The position numbers were made by a program, and so were the translations under genes. The notes under the pieces are model-generated. The model had not been told where the DNA came from, did no database searches, and saw only the letters and a program-made list of their open reading frames with translations. From positions 1-64,000 of the forward strand of contig JAPPLI010000002.1 in NCBI GenBank assembly GCA_028819495.1: a DNA stretch of 64,000 nt. Reading direction: 5' to 3'. Below, piece by piece: positions 8,770 through 17,703 of the stretch; position 1 is the first letter of the stretch; every line of letters begins with the position of its first letter. Origin of the DNA: Gammaproteobacteria bacterium. Lineage in GTDB: Bacteria > Pseudomonadota > Gammaproteobacteria > Eutrophobiales > Eutrophobiaceae.

Positions 8770-9109
8770 GTCGCGATCAGTGGTTATGTATGATGATATT
8801 CGTCATCAAACTTGTGGGTTTCTTCCGGAATGGGTACTGTACCTGGTTCTTCGATAACCGCTTCCGGCAATTCATGCGCGTACAGCGCTTTCAGGTCCAG
8901 TTGGCTTAGCCGATTGTATTCATCTGCAGAAATGAGCACTACATCATCCTGGCCGTGACTGGTGATGACGACCGCCTCCCTGTGGGCTTTAGCCTTGTAA
9001 GAGGCAAACTTCTTTTGAAACTCATCTGATGTTACCCTGTTCATGTCAACTCTCTGGACCATCAAGTACAAATTTTAAATCGTCTGCATTATACAAGAAT
9101 TAACACGCC
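8770..9109. repeat. 340-bp direct repeat, full copy (antitoxin gene plus promoter region)
   Basis: This segment recurs at 16727-16964 in the same orientation. Outside one 102-base deletion I found only one base difference (C/T near 9087). The repeat spans the entire antitoxin gene and its upstream region but stops before the toxin start. Confidence 0.9.
8784..9044 (-). CDS. Phd/YefM-family antitoxin
   Basis: Starting at the ATG at 9044 the product is 86 residues (MNRVTSDEFQKKFASYK). It has the Phd/YefM N-terminal DNA-binding fold pattern (EFQKKF, VVITSHGQDDVVLISADEYNRL) and an acidic C-terminal tail that would wrap the toxin. An in-frame ATG at 9071 adds nine residues but lacks family support. 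A second, internally deleted copy lies at 16741-16899. Confidence 0.82.
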   Translation of the reverse strand: MNRVTSDEFQKKFASYKAKAHREAVVITSHGQDDVVLISADEYNRLSQLDLKALYAHELPEAVIEEPGTVPIPEETHKFDDEYHHT

Positions 9110-9167
9110 GTAGCAGCACCAAGGCGGTAGTACGACAATAAGGACATGTGTTAATGCCATACAGTAG

Positions 9168-10742
9168 TCAGGCAGATAACACATCAACCTTCCCCGCCTC
9201 TATCACAAGTTCCTTGAGGCTTGAGCCTGGAGAATTCGGATCCTGTACGTCCGCTATCGCGCGAAACTCAGTATGCCAGCGTTGATGGTTTACATTACAT
9301 AGCGCATAACCTCGAACCCGGTTTTCGAAAAAGCGGGCAAAAGGATTTTCGGAGAACAGGTCCAGCGTTTTATGGTAGCGTTCGTCACCACCACCGCCGG
9401 ATGAGATCGACGTACAAATAAGTTCACTGAGGACGGGTGGAGAAGCAAGGTCAAAGGCATTGGCATTCACTACACCCGCATAAAACGCGTGAATCTCGCC
9501 GCCGATAGAGACCGGGTTATCTATGTGCTTATTTACTATCATGTCGAGAATTCGCTGGCGCGAGGCCGCATACCCGTCCCAGCCATCGGTTTTGTAGCTG
9601 GTATCCGCGCCTTTAACATAATCGAACGGCGCCATGTAGGTTGTTTGTACCAATGTATTCCATTTTGTGCCTGAGGTTCCAAACCCTCGCCTTAACCAAT
9701 CTTCCTGTTCCCGGCCCAGCATGGAACGATCATGGGACAACGCTTCCTCGCAGGACTTGATCTGAAGCGGCGCACGGCCGGTCTCGTCCAGACATGGTGG
9801 TTGGTCACGGTATTGGCGGCAATCCAGGAGATTAAATTCAATCAGGTCTCCGATAACCGTACGCTGATGAATACGCGAACGGCCACGCTGCAATTTTGCA
9901 GACAAACGCAGCGGCATGTGTTCGTAATAGGTCTTAATCGCTGCTGCTTTCCGTCTCAGGAATTTCTCCGGGTCGGAGATGCTTTCGGAATAACTGCCGC
10001 CCCAGTCGTTCTCTACTTCGTGGTCATCCCAGATCAACAACCAGGGCGCTGCGGCATGCGCCTCCTGTAAATGGGGGTCCAGTTTATAGCAGGCATGCAG
10101 GAGTCGGTAATCATCCAGGGTCATAGCCACCGGTACGGGAATACGCCGTACACCCTCTTTGTAAATACTTTCGTAGATGTAATCGCCGGTGTGGACAATG
10201 AGTTGGGGGTCCTGGCGTACCATATCCTGGTAAGCAGCAAAATAACCGTTCGTAATATCCTGACAGGAGGCAAAAGCAAAACGAAAGTCCTGGAGAGGCT
10301 TACCTGACAGGGGAAGGGTACGTGTCCTGCCCACCGGACTTTTTTCTTTGCCTGCAATAAAACAGTAGAAATATTCCCTGTCAGGTCGGAGACCGTGGAC
10401 TTCTACATGCACTGAGTGTGCGTGTTCGCCGTGGGCAAGACTGGTCCCCGATTGCACCACCTTGTGCATTTTCTCATCTTCGGCCACCAGCCAGGCAACC
10501 GGGATCGATTTTTGTGGCAAAGCGGAAAGGTCATACGGCTCGGGAGCGAGTCGAGTCCACAGCACAAAACCGTCCGTGACAGGATCGCCGGATGCGATTC
10601 CAAGCTTGAAAGGATAATCTGTAAAATTTATGGATGGACTCGCAAGGACTTGCCTCACGGGACTGATGAAGGAACCCGCAGCGAGCATTGACGCGTACTC
10701 AAGCAATTGTCTGCGCGAAAGACTCTTTTTACTCCGCAACAT
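9168..10742 (-). CDS. phoD: Alkaline phosphatase D (PhoD-like) phosphodiesterase/phosphomonoesterase
   Basis: This 524-residue protein has a Tat signal (SRRQLLEYASMLAAGSF, residues about 9-25). It carries PhoD-family motifs in order: FKLGIASGDPVTDGFVLWTRLAPEP, FRFAFASCQDITNGYFAAY, HTGDYIYE, WDDHEVENDWGG and the late GGEIHAFY. These supply the metal-binding Asp, His and Asn residues of the Fe/Ca PhoD centre. It would release phosphate from organic phosphoesters in the periplasm. A TonB receptor lies 113 bases upstream on the same strand, so import and hydrolysis may be linked. Confidence 0.9.
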   Translation of the reverse strand: MLRSKKSLSRRQLLEYASMLAAGSFISPVRQVLASPSINFTDYPFKLGIASGDPVTDGFVLWTRLAPEPYDLSALPQKSIPVAWLVAEDEKMHKVVQSGTSLAHGEHAHSVHVEVHGLRPDREYFYCFIAGKEKSPVGRTRTLPLSGKPLQDFRFAFASCQDITNGYFAAYQDMVRQDPQLIVHTGDYIYESIYKEGVRRIPVPVAMTLDDYRLLHACYKLDPHLQEAHAAAPWLLIWDDHEVENDWGGSYSESISDPEKFLRRKAAAIKTYYEHMPLRLSAKLQRGRSRIHQRTVIGDLIEFNLLDCRQYRDQPPCLDETGRAPLQIKSCEEALSHDRSMLGREQEDWLRRGFGTSGTKWNTLVQTTYMAPFDYVKGADTSYKTDGWDGYAASRQRILDMIVNKHIDNPVSIGGEIHAFYAGVVNANAFDLASPPVLSELICTSISSGGGGDERYHKTLDLFSENPFARFFENRVRGYALCNVNHQRWHTEFRAIADVQDPNSPGSSLKELVIEAGKVDVLSA

Positions 10743-10855
10743 GACAGAAGTTTACTGTATATGAGAGGCAAAATTACGTCGGGATAAAGAATTTCCCGAA
10801 GCGAACATTATTCGGCGGATTGGGAAGTATGGCAACTACTTATGCTGCAGTCACT

Positions 10856-13018
10856 TCAATAATTAAATGTCAGCGTTGCCCCATAAGTGCGTGGCGCTCC
10901 ATAATATTCGCCAATTGCGCCACTTGTGCCGCGAATCAATACGTACTCTTTATCCGAGAGATTGTTGCCCCAGAGATTGATACGCCAGCGACCATCACTG
11001 GTTTCAAAGCCGATACTTGCATTGACCAGGCCATAGCTGTCAATCAGGAAATTCGGACTGTTGCTGGCGCCGGTAAAGTAATCATCCTGCCATGCATAGC
11101 TGGCATTCAACAATAAATTCCCTACGTCTTTAATGGGATGTCGGAAATTAAACCCGGCAGAAAACGTGTTTTCCGGCGCTGTCTGCAACCGGTTCCCGGT
11201 AAAATCCGCGCCGCCGGGAATAACAAACCGCTCATATTCAGTATCAAGCCAGGAATAGCTGAAATTTAATGCCAGGCTATCCGTCGGATGCCAGAATGCT
11301 TCGATTTCAATGCCATCCATGCTCGCTTCCGAGGCATTAAAGATGCTGAAAAACCGTTCGGCCACGTTGAAAAAGCCTTCCTGCTTGTCTTCAAAATCCT
11401 GGATAAAACCGGTGATGTTGAAAGTGAGGCTGCCGTCCAGCCACTGGGTTTTTGCGCCTATCTCATACGCCGTAATCGTCTCGGGGTCGAAACCGAGGTT
11501 AATTGCCGTTGCCGAATTTGTCTCCGTGTTGAATCCACCGGCGGTAAAACCTTCGGTGCGGCTGGCAAACAGGTTGATATTTTCCGTAGCGCGCCAGTTA
11601 ATGGCGACACGTGTCGTAAATTCATCGAAATCAGCCTGTGGAGTTACCAGAAAATTACTTGTGGGCCTGCGCTTGTCTGTAAAGTCCACCGTTACTTCCT
11701 TGTCTTCGTTGGTATAGCGACCACCAAAACTGATGTCAACCGTGTCGAAAAGGTGAATCGTTGCATCGGCATAAAAAGCATAACTTTCCGTGTCAACGTT
11801 GACATCAAAGCTGCGTTCAACAAAAGTTACAAACCCGCTGATCCCAAGTAACAGATCGTCAACGATGCGGTCCGTATCCTCATTGTAATAATAAAAGCCA
11901 AGAATATAATCGAACGTTTCCCCCTTGGCGCTGACAAAACGCAACTCCTGGCTGAACATCTCCGGTTCATCAACTTCATTTTTAATAAACTGGGTCGATA
12001 CAGTAGGCAAGGCGACCGCGCCTGCGCCCAGGCTATAGTACTCGGTAGCATCCGATTCCCGGTATGCCGTAACGGATGACACCGTGCCGAGCGGCAAATT
12101 CCAGTAGGCGCGTAACGAAGCTCCCCAGATTTCCCGGTCAAAATCCTGCGGTAAATCCAGTTCCGCGGTCTCTATATCACCATCATTATCAGAAAAATCC
12201 GTCCCGGCTGAATTCGAAACCAGGGTGTAACCGCGACTGTTTGTGTCATCCTTGGTGTAATCAACGGAGGCGATCACTTCAAGATCTTCGGAAATTTCGA
12301 AAAGCAACTGCCCGCGAATGCTGAGAGTTTCGATATCGTTGTAATCAAGATCGTTGAAGCGGTCCGTGATGTAACCATCCCTGTTCTTGTAGCTGAATGA
12401 AACTTTCCCTGCAGCATTGTCGGACAACGGCATACTGGCCAACCCGGCAGCTTCGATGTATTCCAGGTTTCCGCCGCCCAGTTTCAGCTTTAACTCCGGT
12501 TTCTCCAGGGAGGGTCTGGCCGTAGTGATTTGCAGAGCGCCGCCGGTGACATTCCTGCCGAACAAAGTGCCTTGTGGGCCGCGCAGCACTGCAACCTGCT
12601 CCAGGTCAAACAAATCAAAGTTGGCAGCGCTGTTCCTGGGGATAAATACTTCGTCAATGAATACTCCCACCGGTTTACTGGCGCCGGCTTGGGAGAATGT
12701 GTTGTTTGCCCCGCGCACAGCAAAAATCGGGTTCGAACTGTTGAAGCTGGAACCGGTAAATCCCGGGGTAAAGCGCGCTATGTCGTGTAAGGAAAACAGA
12801 CGGAAGTCTTCCATGTCCTCACCACTGAAAGCCGTTACCGATACCGGGACATCCTGGAGATTTTGCTCACGCAACTGGGCGGTGACTATCACTTCTTCCA
12901 GCACGGGCGCCTCCCCGTCTGTCACGGTATCCTGTGAGACGACCCCCTCAGAAGCCAGGGTACCGAAAATCAATAACGCTGCTTTTGACAACAGAGACGG
13001 TTTTCGTTCTTTTTTCAT
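10856..13018 (-). CDS. TonB-dependent outer-membrane receptor
   Basis: From the ATG at 13018 the product is 720 residues: a signal peptide (MKKERKPSLLSKAALLIFG, cleaved near VVSQ), a TonB-box-like EEVIVTAQLREQN, a plug domain (VPVSVTAFSGEDM, FAVRGANNTFS, LRGPQGTLFGRNVTGGA) and a 22-strand-type barrel ending in TLTFNY. The reading frame stays open upstream to 13210 and encodes an STN-domain remnant (separate entry). I therefore choose the start that has its own signal peptide. The adjacent PhoD suggests, but does not prove, an organophosphate substrate. Confidence 0.88.
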   Translation of the reverse strand: MKKERKPSLLSKAALLIFGTLASEGVVSQDTVTDGEAPVLEEVIVTAQLREQNLQDVPVSVTAFSGEDMEDFRLFSLHDIARFTPGFTGSSFNSSNPIFAVRGANNTFSQAGASKPVGVFIDEVFIPRNSAANFDLFDLEQVAVLRGPQGTLFGRNVTGGALQITTARPSLEKPELKLKLGGGNLEYIEAAGLASMPLSDNAAGKVSFSYKNRDGYITDRFNDLDYNDIETLSIRGQLLFEISEDLEVIASVDYTKDDTNSRGYTLVSNSAGTDFSDNDGDIETAELDLPQDFDREIWGASLRAYWNLPLGTVSSVTAYRESDATEYYSLGAGAVALPTVSTQFIKNEVDEPEMFSQELRFVSAKGETFDYILGFYYYNEDTDRIVDDLLLGISGFVTFVERSFDVNVDTESYAFYADATIHLFDTVDISFGGRYTNEDKEVTVDFTDKRRPTSNFLVTPQADFDEFTTRVAINWRATENINLFASRTEGFTAGGFNTETNSATAINLGFDPETITAYEIGAKTQWLDGSLTFNITGFIQDFEDKQEGFFNVAERFFSIFNASEASMDGIEIEAFWHPTDSLALNFSYSWLDTEYERFVIPGGADFTGNRLQTAPENTFSAGFNFRHPIKDVGNLLLNASYAWQDDYFTGASNSPNFLIDSYGLVNASIGFETSDGRWRINLWGNNLSDKEYVLIRGTSGAIGEYYGAPRTYGATLTFNY

Positions 13019-13210
13019 GGGTGTCGTATCCCCCCCGTTCAGTTTCGATTGGTCCGGATTGAGCGTCACCATGATGACTCCACTGTCGGTCAAGTCTGTG
13101 GCCAGCCCGGTGCCCTCCAGCGCCAATCTCAGCGCCTCCGCCAGCGTATGCTCGCCACGGAGACCGTTCGCCTCAATGGACTTTACTTTATCGAAAGGAA
13201 AGAGTACTAG
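13019..13210 (-). pseudogene. 5'-truncated STN (secretin/TonB N-terminal) domain fused in frame to the receptor
   Basis: In the receptor frame, directly upstream of its signal peptide, the translation reads LVLFPFDKVKSIEANGLRG, then EHTLAEALRLALEGTGL and GVIMVTL. This is the second half of an STN domain. An in-frame TGA at 13211-13213 cuts it, and I found no first half or signal peptide in any nearby frame. Intact STN domains sense TonB-receptor occupancy for FecR/sigma signalling. This copy is probably not expressed as a working domain. Confidence 0.65.
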
Positions 13211-13326
13211 TCAACCCATGAGGAATTACAAGAAATGGATGCGTAGTTGGTAACGATGCAACGAGTTAGTAAAATAACGTTTGACTGGACGATGTATCAC
13301 ATAGTATTCTCAGCATACAGTTTCTA

Positions 13327-13366
13327 ACCCCCCCCGGGACTATGCCGTTTACGGCTCCCCGGGGGT
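13327..13366. other. GC-rich hairpin with T-rich plus-strand tail
   Basis: CCCCCGGGA pairs with TCCCCGGGGG, with an inner GCCG-TTTA-CGGC stem, followed on the plus strand by ATTTTATTTT. It resembles an intrinsic terminator but lies 12 bases before the NYN gene and has no plus-strand gene upstream. It may be a relic or a leader structure. The rest of 13211-13378 shows nothing recognisable. Confidence 0.5.
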
Positions 13367-13378
13367 ATTTTATTTTGC

Positions 13379-14056
13379 ATGATTATGGACGATCGAAAGG
13401 AAAGAGCAGCCTTCTTCATTGATGGAAGCAACTGGTACCACGCTGCGAAGAAATCCAGAATTAGCACATCCGCGATAGATTATCGCAAATTCGCCCGAAA
13501 ACTTTCCCAGCAACATCGTGAAGTTGTTCAAATCCGATATTACATCGGCAGAGTATCAGGAGATTTGAGCCGTTCCAGGAGTCAAGCCAGCTTTTTAAGT
13601 TTAATTAAAAAGCAAGGCGTGAAGGTCATTTTAGGTCATTTAGAGAAAAAGCGAATTCGGCCGGAAAATAATGAGATTCAGAAAGATCTTCAAGCGCTTC
13701 TGTCTGACTACGGACATTTAATAAAACACCCGGTTGTATTGAGCAGGCTGAAAAAGCTCACTCACCAGGATACTTATTCTTATACAGAAAAAAGAGTGGA
13801 TGTAAATATTGCGGTTGATTTGGTATCAGCCGCAATGAAAGATGAGTTTGACATAGCTTACCTCATATCTGCGGATGGAGATTTTATTCCGGCAGTTGAG
13901 ACAGTCAGAAAGACAGGCAAGAAGGTTTTTGCCGCTATTCCCGCCAGCGGATATGAGTTAAAAAAAGCCGTAAACAAATTCATTTATCTCAAACCGGAAT
14001 GGTTTTCTGATGATATATTTCTGAAGAAGCATGAAAGTGAATTCTTCAAGTTATGA
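13379..14056 (+). CDS. NYN-domain (LabA/DUF88-like) putative RNase
   Basis: This 225-residue PIN-like NYN-domain protein has the expected acidic motifs FFIDGSNWYH (Asp15, Asn18), an Arg-Val-Asp motif in KRVDVNIAVDL and LISADGDFIPAV. The last two contribute the metal-binding aspartates of the fold. Members are thought to be nucleases acting on RNA. The gene is A+T-richer than its neighbours, which suggests transfer. Its stop overlaps a possible start of the next reading frame (ATGA at 14053). Confidence 0.85.
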   Translation: MIMDDRKERAAFFIDGSNWYHAAKKSRISTSAIDYRKFARKLSQQHREVVQIRYYIGRVSGDLSRSRSQASFLSLIKKQGVKVILGHLEKKRIRPENNEIQKDLQALLSDYGHLIKHPVVLSRLKKLTHQDTYSYTEKRVDVNIAVDLVSAAMKDEFDIAYLISADGDFIPAVETVRKTGKKVFAAIPASGYELKKAVNKFIYLKPEWFSDDIFLKKHESEFFKL

Positions 14057-14092
14057 ATGAAATATCAGAAATAGGGAATGCTGGCGGGACAA

Positions 14093-14125
14093 TACGCCTC
14101 AGCATGCACACAGGTGGCGGTAAGA
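14093..14125. repeat. 33-bp dispersed repeat, copy 2
   Basis: Matches 8220-8252 (29 of 33). It lies between the NYN gene and the receptor's likely start, inside the optional N-terminal extension of the receptor frame. Confidence 0.6.
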
Positions 14126-14139
14126 GAGAGTTAAACCGG

Positions 14140-16692
14140 GTGAAACACACAATACAACAGGGATGGTATGCCAGCGCCTGTCTGCTACTGTTCACCGTGC
14201 AGTTCGCGTACGCGCAAACGCTGTCGGCACAGGCCATCGAAGAGATCATTACCATTGGTTCCCGCAGTACCCGGCCGCGCGCATCCGTTGATTCAATCGT
14301 GCCCATTGACGTGTTTGCGGCGGAAGAGTTCCTTAAAGTCGGCAATGACTCGGGGCTCACCGATAACCTTAAAGCCCTGGTGCCCTCTTACAATGCCGTC
14401 ACCGCGGCGGGCGACCAGGACACCTTCGTCCGGTCCACCTCCTTACGCGGCCTGGCGCCGGACCAGACCCTGGTGCTGGTTAACGGCAAACGCCGCCACC
14501 GGGCGGCGCTGATTGCGGAGTCCGTGCCCGGCGCCGGCAAGGGCGCGCACGGCCCCGACATCAGCCTTATTCCCGCGATCGCCCTGAAAAGCGTGGAAGT
14601 ACTGCGCGACGGCGCCGCCGCCCAGTACGGCGCCGACGCCATCGCCGGCGTGATCAATTTCCGGATGAAGGACGCCGCCGAAGGGGGTGATCTGCGTGCG
14701 CAGTACGGGGAGTTTTACCAGGGCGAACAAAGTTACAAGGTGGAAGGCAACGTGGGCCTGCCGCTTGGCGGCGCCGGCTTTGCCAACCTCAGCGTAGAAT
14801 ATTCGCGCAACGATGCGCTGTCCCGGGGCCACCAGCGGCCCAATGCCCAGGTCCTGATTGATAACGGGGTGCAGGGGGTCGGCGCCGACACCCCGTTTCA
14901 CGACGCTCCATTGGTCCAGACCTTTGGCCGTCCACAAACCGAGAACATGCTGCTGTTTGTCAATGCAGGCGTCCGTATCAGCGAACATGCCGAACTGTAC
15001 CTGCACGGCAATTACGCACAGACCGGCGGGCGTTACCGTTTTTTCTTCCGCAATCCGGAATACCCTCTCGGTTGCAGCCTCAGCACCAGTACCGAGACCT
15101 GCATAGTGGAACCGCACTCCCACCTCAGACCCTTGCGGGAAGCCGGGCTGCGGGGCCTGGAGGCCGGCTTCACGCCGTTCTTTGACGGCGACCACACCGA
15201 TTTCAGCATTGTCGGCGGCGCCAGGGGCGAACTGGCCGGTGACATAACCTGGGATTTCAGCGTTGGGTACGGGGAGAACGAGCTGGATTTTTTCCTGAAC
15301 AACACCATCAGCCGGGACCCGGAGTTGTCCAAAAACGCCGACGGCAGCCCCGGTCAGAGAGATTTTGACGTGGGCGCCTGGGGACAGGAAGAAATCAATA
15401 TCAACCTGGACCTGGGGAAGCAGCTGACGGACCGGCTGCATCTCGCCCTCGGCGCGGAGTGGCGGGAGGAAACCTTTCTTCAAATCCCCGGCGAGCCGAG
15501 TTCGTATTCGGGCGCTGGCGCCAGCGGCTTCAAGGGTTTTCCCCCGGACAGTTCGGGCGCCTGGTCGCGGCATAATTATGCGGTATACAGCGAGATGGCG
15601 GTGGACGTCACGGAGAGGATGCGGATGCAGTATGCCGTGCGCTATGAGGATTTTTCCGATTTCGGCCATACCCTCAACGGCAAGGTCGCCGCCGGTTACG
15701 GCTTGCTTGACTTCCTGACCCTGCGCGGCGCTGTGTCCACCGGGTTCCATGCGCCCACGCCCGGCCAGTCCAATGCCCGCAAAGTGACCACCACCTTCAG
15801 CGCCAACCTGAATGTCTCGGTGGAGGAAGGCACGCTGCCGCCGGACCACCCCCGGGTGCTGGCGGCCGGCGGCGCGCCCCTGAAGGAAGAGGAATCCGTC
15901 AACCTGAGCCTGGGGTTTGTCGCGGACCTGGCGGAGTTGCCGGGTCTGGCCGACACGTCATTGACGGTGGACTTCTACCGCATCCTCGTCGATGACCGCA
16001 TCTACAAGACCAGCGGCAGCTTTCTCACGCCCTTTCCCGAGAGCATCACTACGGATTGCACCGACGTGCGCGCATTGTGCTCGAATATTTCGTTTTTCAC
16101 CAATGCGCTGGATATGGAAGCCAAAGGCGTGGATATCGTGCTTGCCACCAGCATGCACTGGACAGAACGGGTCCGCACCGACCTCCGGTTCGCCTTCAAT
16201 TACAACCAGGTGACCGTCACCGGACAACGCCGTATCAACGACGTGCTGCCGGTATCAAAAGCGGACGTGGAGGATATCGAGAAAAGCTACCCGAACGAGC
16301 GGTTTTCCCTGACTGCCACCACGCAGTTTAACGACAGCCTGGCACTGATGCTGCGCGCCGGCTATCACGGGCCGCACTACGACCAGTTGGGCGAGATTGG
16401 CGGCGGCCTGGATGCGGACGGTAATCCCCGGCCCGGCAGCGCGTCCGCCAAAGTGGGTTCGGTCCTGTACCTTGACCTGGAACTTGGCTACGACATCAGC
16501 GACAACTTGCGCTTCACCGTGGGCGCGGCAAACGTATTGGATACTTTTGTCGATAAAATCCGTCCCGCGGATATCTGTGAAAACGGCGTGCCCTGCGCCA
16601 GCCGCTGGAGCCAGGGCATGCCCTATCCCCGTGAATCCCCGGCGAACTATGAAGGCGGTTCCTGGTACCTGCGCAGCAGTTACAGTTGGTAA
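14140..16692 (+). CDS. TonB-dependent outer-membrane receptor
   Basis: From the GTG at 14140 the product is 850 residues with a signal peptide (about VKHTIQQGWYASACLLLF, ending FAYAQ). The plug domain contains SLRGLAPDQTLVLVNGKRRH and EVLRDGAAAQYGADAIAGVINF, and a large barrel ends in SYSW. These plug motifs fit the large TonB receptors seen in proteobacteria with broad carbohydrate or aromatic ligands. The frame is open up to an ATG at 14053 that overlaps the NYN stop, but that extra stretch is not signal-like and contains the 33-bp repeat. The ligand is unknown. Confidence 0.87.
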   Translation: MKHTIQQGWYASACLLLFTVQFAYAQTLSAQAIEEIITIGSRSTRPRASVDSIVPIDVFAAEEFLKVGNDSGLTDNLKALVPSYNAVTAAGDQDTFVRSTSLRGLAPDQTLVLVNGKRRHRAALIAESVPGAGKGAHGPDISLIPAIALKSVEVLRDGAAAQYGADAIAGVINFRMKDAAEGGDLRAQYGEFYQGEQSYKVEGNVGLPLGGAGFANLSVEYSRNDALSRGHQRPNAQVLIDNGVQGVGADTPFHDAPLVQTFGRPQTENMLLFVNAGVRISEHAELYLHGNYAQTGGRYRFFFRNPEYPLGCSLSTSTETCIVEPHSHLRPLREAGLRGLEAGFTPFFDGDHTDFSIVGGARGELAGDITWDFSVGYGENELDFFLNNTISRDPELSKNADGSPGQRDFDVGAWGQEEININLDLGKQLTDRLHLALGAEWREETFLQIPGEPSSYSGAGASGFKGFPPDSSGAWSRHNYAVYSEMAVDVTERMRMQYAVRYEDFSDFGHTLNGKVAAGYGLLDFLTLRGAVSTGFHAPTPGQSNARKVTTTFSANLNVSVEEGTLPPDHPRVLAAGGAPLKEEESVNLSLGFVADLAELPGLADTSLTVDFYRILVDDRIYKTSGSFLTPFPESITTDCTDVRALCSNISFFTNALDMEAKGVDIVLATSMHWTERVRTDLRFAFNYNQVTVTGQRRINDVLPVSKADVEDIEKSYPNERFSLTATTQFNDSLALMLRAGYHGPHYDQLGEIGGGLDADGNPRPGSASAKVGSVLYLDLELGYDISDNLRFTVGAANVLDTFVDKIRPADICENGVPCASRWSQGMPYPRESPANYEGGSWYLRSSYSW

Positions 16693-16726
16693 CGGTTACG
16701 GGGAGGGGGTCACCACCCAGAACAAC

Positions 16727-16964
16727 GTCGCGATCAGTGGTTATGTATGATGATATTCGTCATCAAACTTGTGGGTTTCTTCCGGAATGGGTACTGTACC
16801 TGGTTCTTCGATAACCGCTTCCGGCAATTCATGCGCGTACAGCGCTTTCAGGTCCAGTTGGCTTAGCCGATTGTATTCATCTGATGTTACCCTGTTCATG
16901 TCAACTCTCTGGACCATCAAGTACAAATTTTAAATCGTCTGTATTATACAAGAATTAACACGCC
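16727..16964. repeat. Direct repeat, deleted copy of 8770-9109
   Basis: It is 238 bases long and matches 8770-9109 except for one substitution and the loss of 102 bases. The deletion joins two 7-base TCATCTG copies found at 8920-8926 and 9022-9028 in the full copy. Confidence 0.92.
16741..16899 (-). pseudogene. Internally deleted Phd/YefM antitoxin copy without toxin
   Basis: Reading frame is kept: MNRVTSDE joins directly to YNRLSQLDLKALYAHELPE and the intact acidic tail. The missing 34 residues form most of the DNA-binding half. No toxin gene lies beside it. If translated it could still bind the toxin encoded at 8322 but not the operator. More likely it is decaying. The remaining bases up to 17015 contain nothing else I can support. 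Confidence 0.75.
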
Positions 16965-17015
16965 ATTGTCTCAAGCTTCTCAAGGGGTCCGACCCTATCT
17001 TTCCTGTGTCGAAAA

Positions 17016-17423
17016 TCATGATCTGCGCCAGAGTTGAAGTGGTGTCCAATCTGCTATGTGATTGAAATCCTGGTCAGTCGACAGCATAGTCAGATTCCGG
17101 CTAACGCAAAGCTGGGCAAGCAAAGCGTCTATAGTACCGACCTGAACCCCGTGTTGACGGCACTTGTTGCGTAATTCAGCAGCTTTGACATAATCGTCGC
17201 GACCCGGGACCAATAAGGGCAGCGCCCTGAAGCGTTCGACAATCCGCTCCCAGGCCTTCGGTCCGCGGCAGCCTTGTAACAACTCCTGAAGTACGATTCC
17301 AGCCGTATGAATCGATTCGCCGCCACGCAGGGCATCCCGCAGACGCTGCACCTCGGGCTCTTCAGGCGCCGAATCCCGCCGCAAAGCCAGCGACCAGACG
17401 CTGGTATCCACGAAAAGCGCCAC
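17016..17423 (-). CDS. vapC: VapC-type PIN-domain toxin
   Basis: This 135-residue PIN-domain RNase has LFVDTSVWSLAL (first catalytic Asp), LQELLQG (Glu), GTIDALLAQL (Asp) and STDQDFNHIA (last Asp). All four acidic positions are present. It starts with a GTG that overlaps the vapB stop by one base (TAGTG), so translation is coupled. VapC toxins cut tRNA or rRNA. Confidence 0.9.
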   Translation of the reverse strand: MALFVDTSVWSLALRRDSAPEEPEVQRLRDALRGGESIHTAGIVLQELLQGCRGPKAWERIVERFRALPLLVPGRDDYVKAAELRNKCRQHGVQVGTIDALLAQLCVSRNLTMLSTDQDFNHIADWTPLQLWRRS

Positions 17424-17620
17424 TAACGGGTCCGTTCCCGCTTGTAGTCAAATTCGTCGTCCCAATCGAATTCTCCAAAAAGCTCCAACAGCCGCTCCTG
17501 CTCCCGGCGCGTAACGAATTCACGCAACGCCTTGTTAACGGTCGCTCTCTTCGTTTTCTCGCCACTGAGTTCCAGTGCTTTATCAAGCAATTCAGGATCA
17601 ATTGAAAGGTTTGTTGCCAT
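17423..17620 (-). CDS. vapB: VapB-type antitoxin
   Basis: From the ATG at 17620 the product is 65 residues. It has MATNLSIDPELLDKALELSG, a ribbon-helix-helix-like N-terminus with KRATVNKALREFV, and then an acidic tail (FGEFDWDDEFDYK) that would block the toxin. It matches the common VapB/DUF2191 pattern. A longer in-frame reading from 17734 has no family support. Confidence 0.88.
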   Translation of the reverse strand: MATNLSIDPELLDKALELSGEKTKRATVNKALREFVTRREQERLLELFGEFDWDDEFDYKRERTR

Positions 17621-17703
17621 TGTGTCACCATCCACACATAGAATTACACATAAATTACTACCTGTGAATGTCGCAGTCAAGCGCTGAGAACCGTCAGAAT
17701 TTG

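Noticed and set aside
13327-13372. Intrinsic terminator before the NYN gene
   Set aside because: The hairpin and T-rich tail look right, but no plus-strand gene ends upstream, so I list it only as a hairpin.
14443-15849. Large minus-strand frame inside the TonB receptor gene
   Set aside because: Codon-mirror effect of a GC-rich receptor gene; the translation has no domain or signal and the plus strand is clearly coding.
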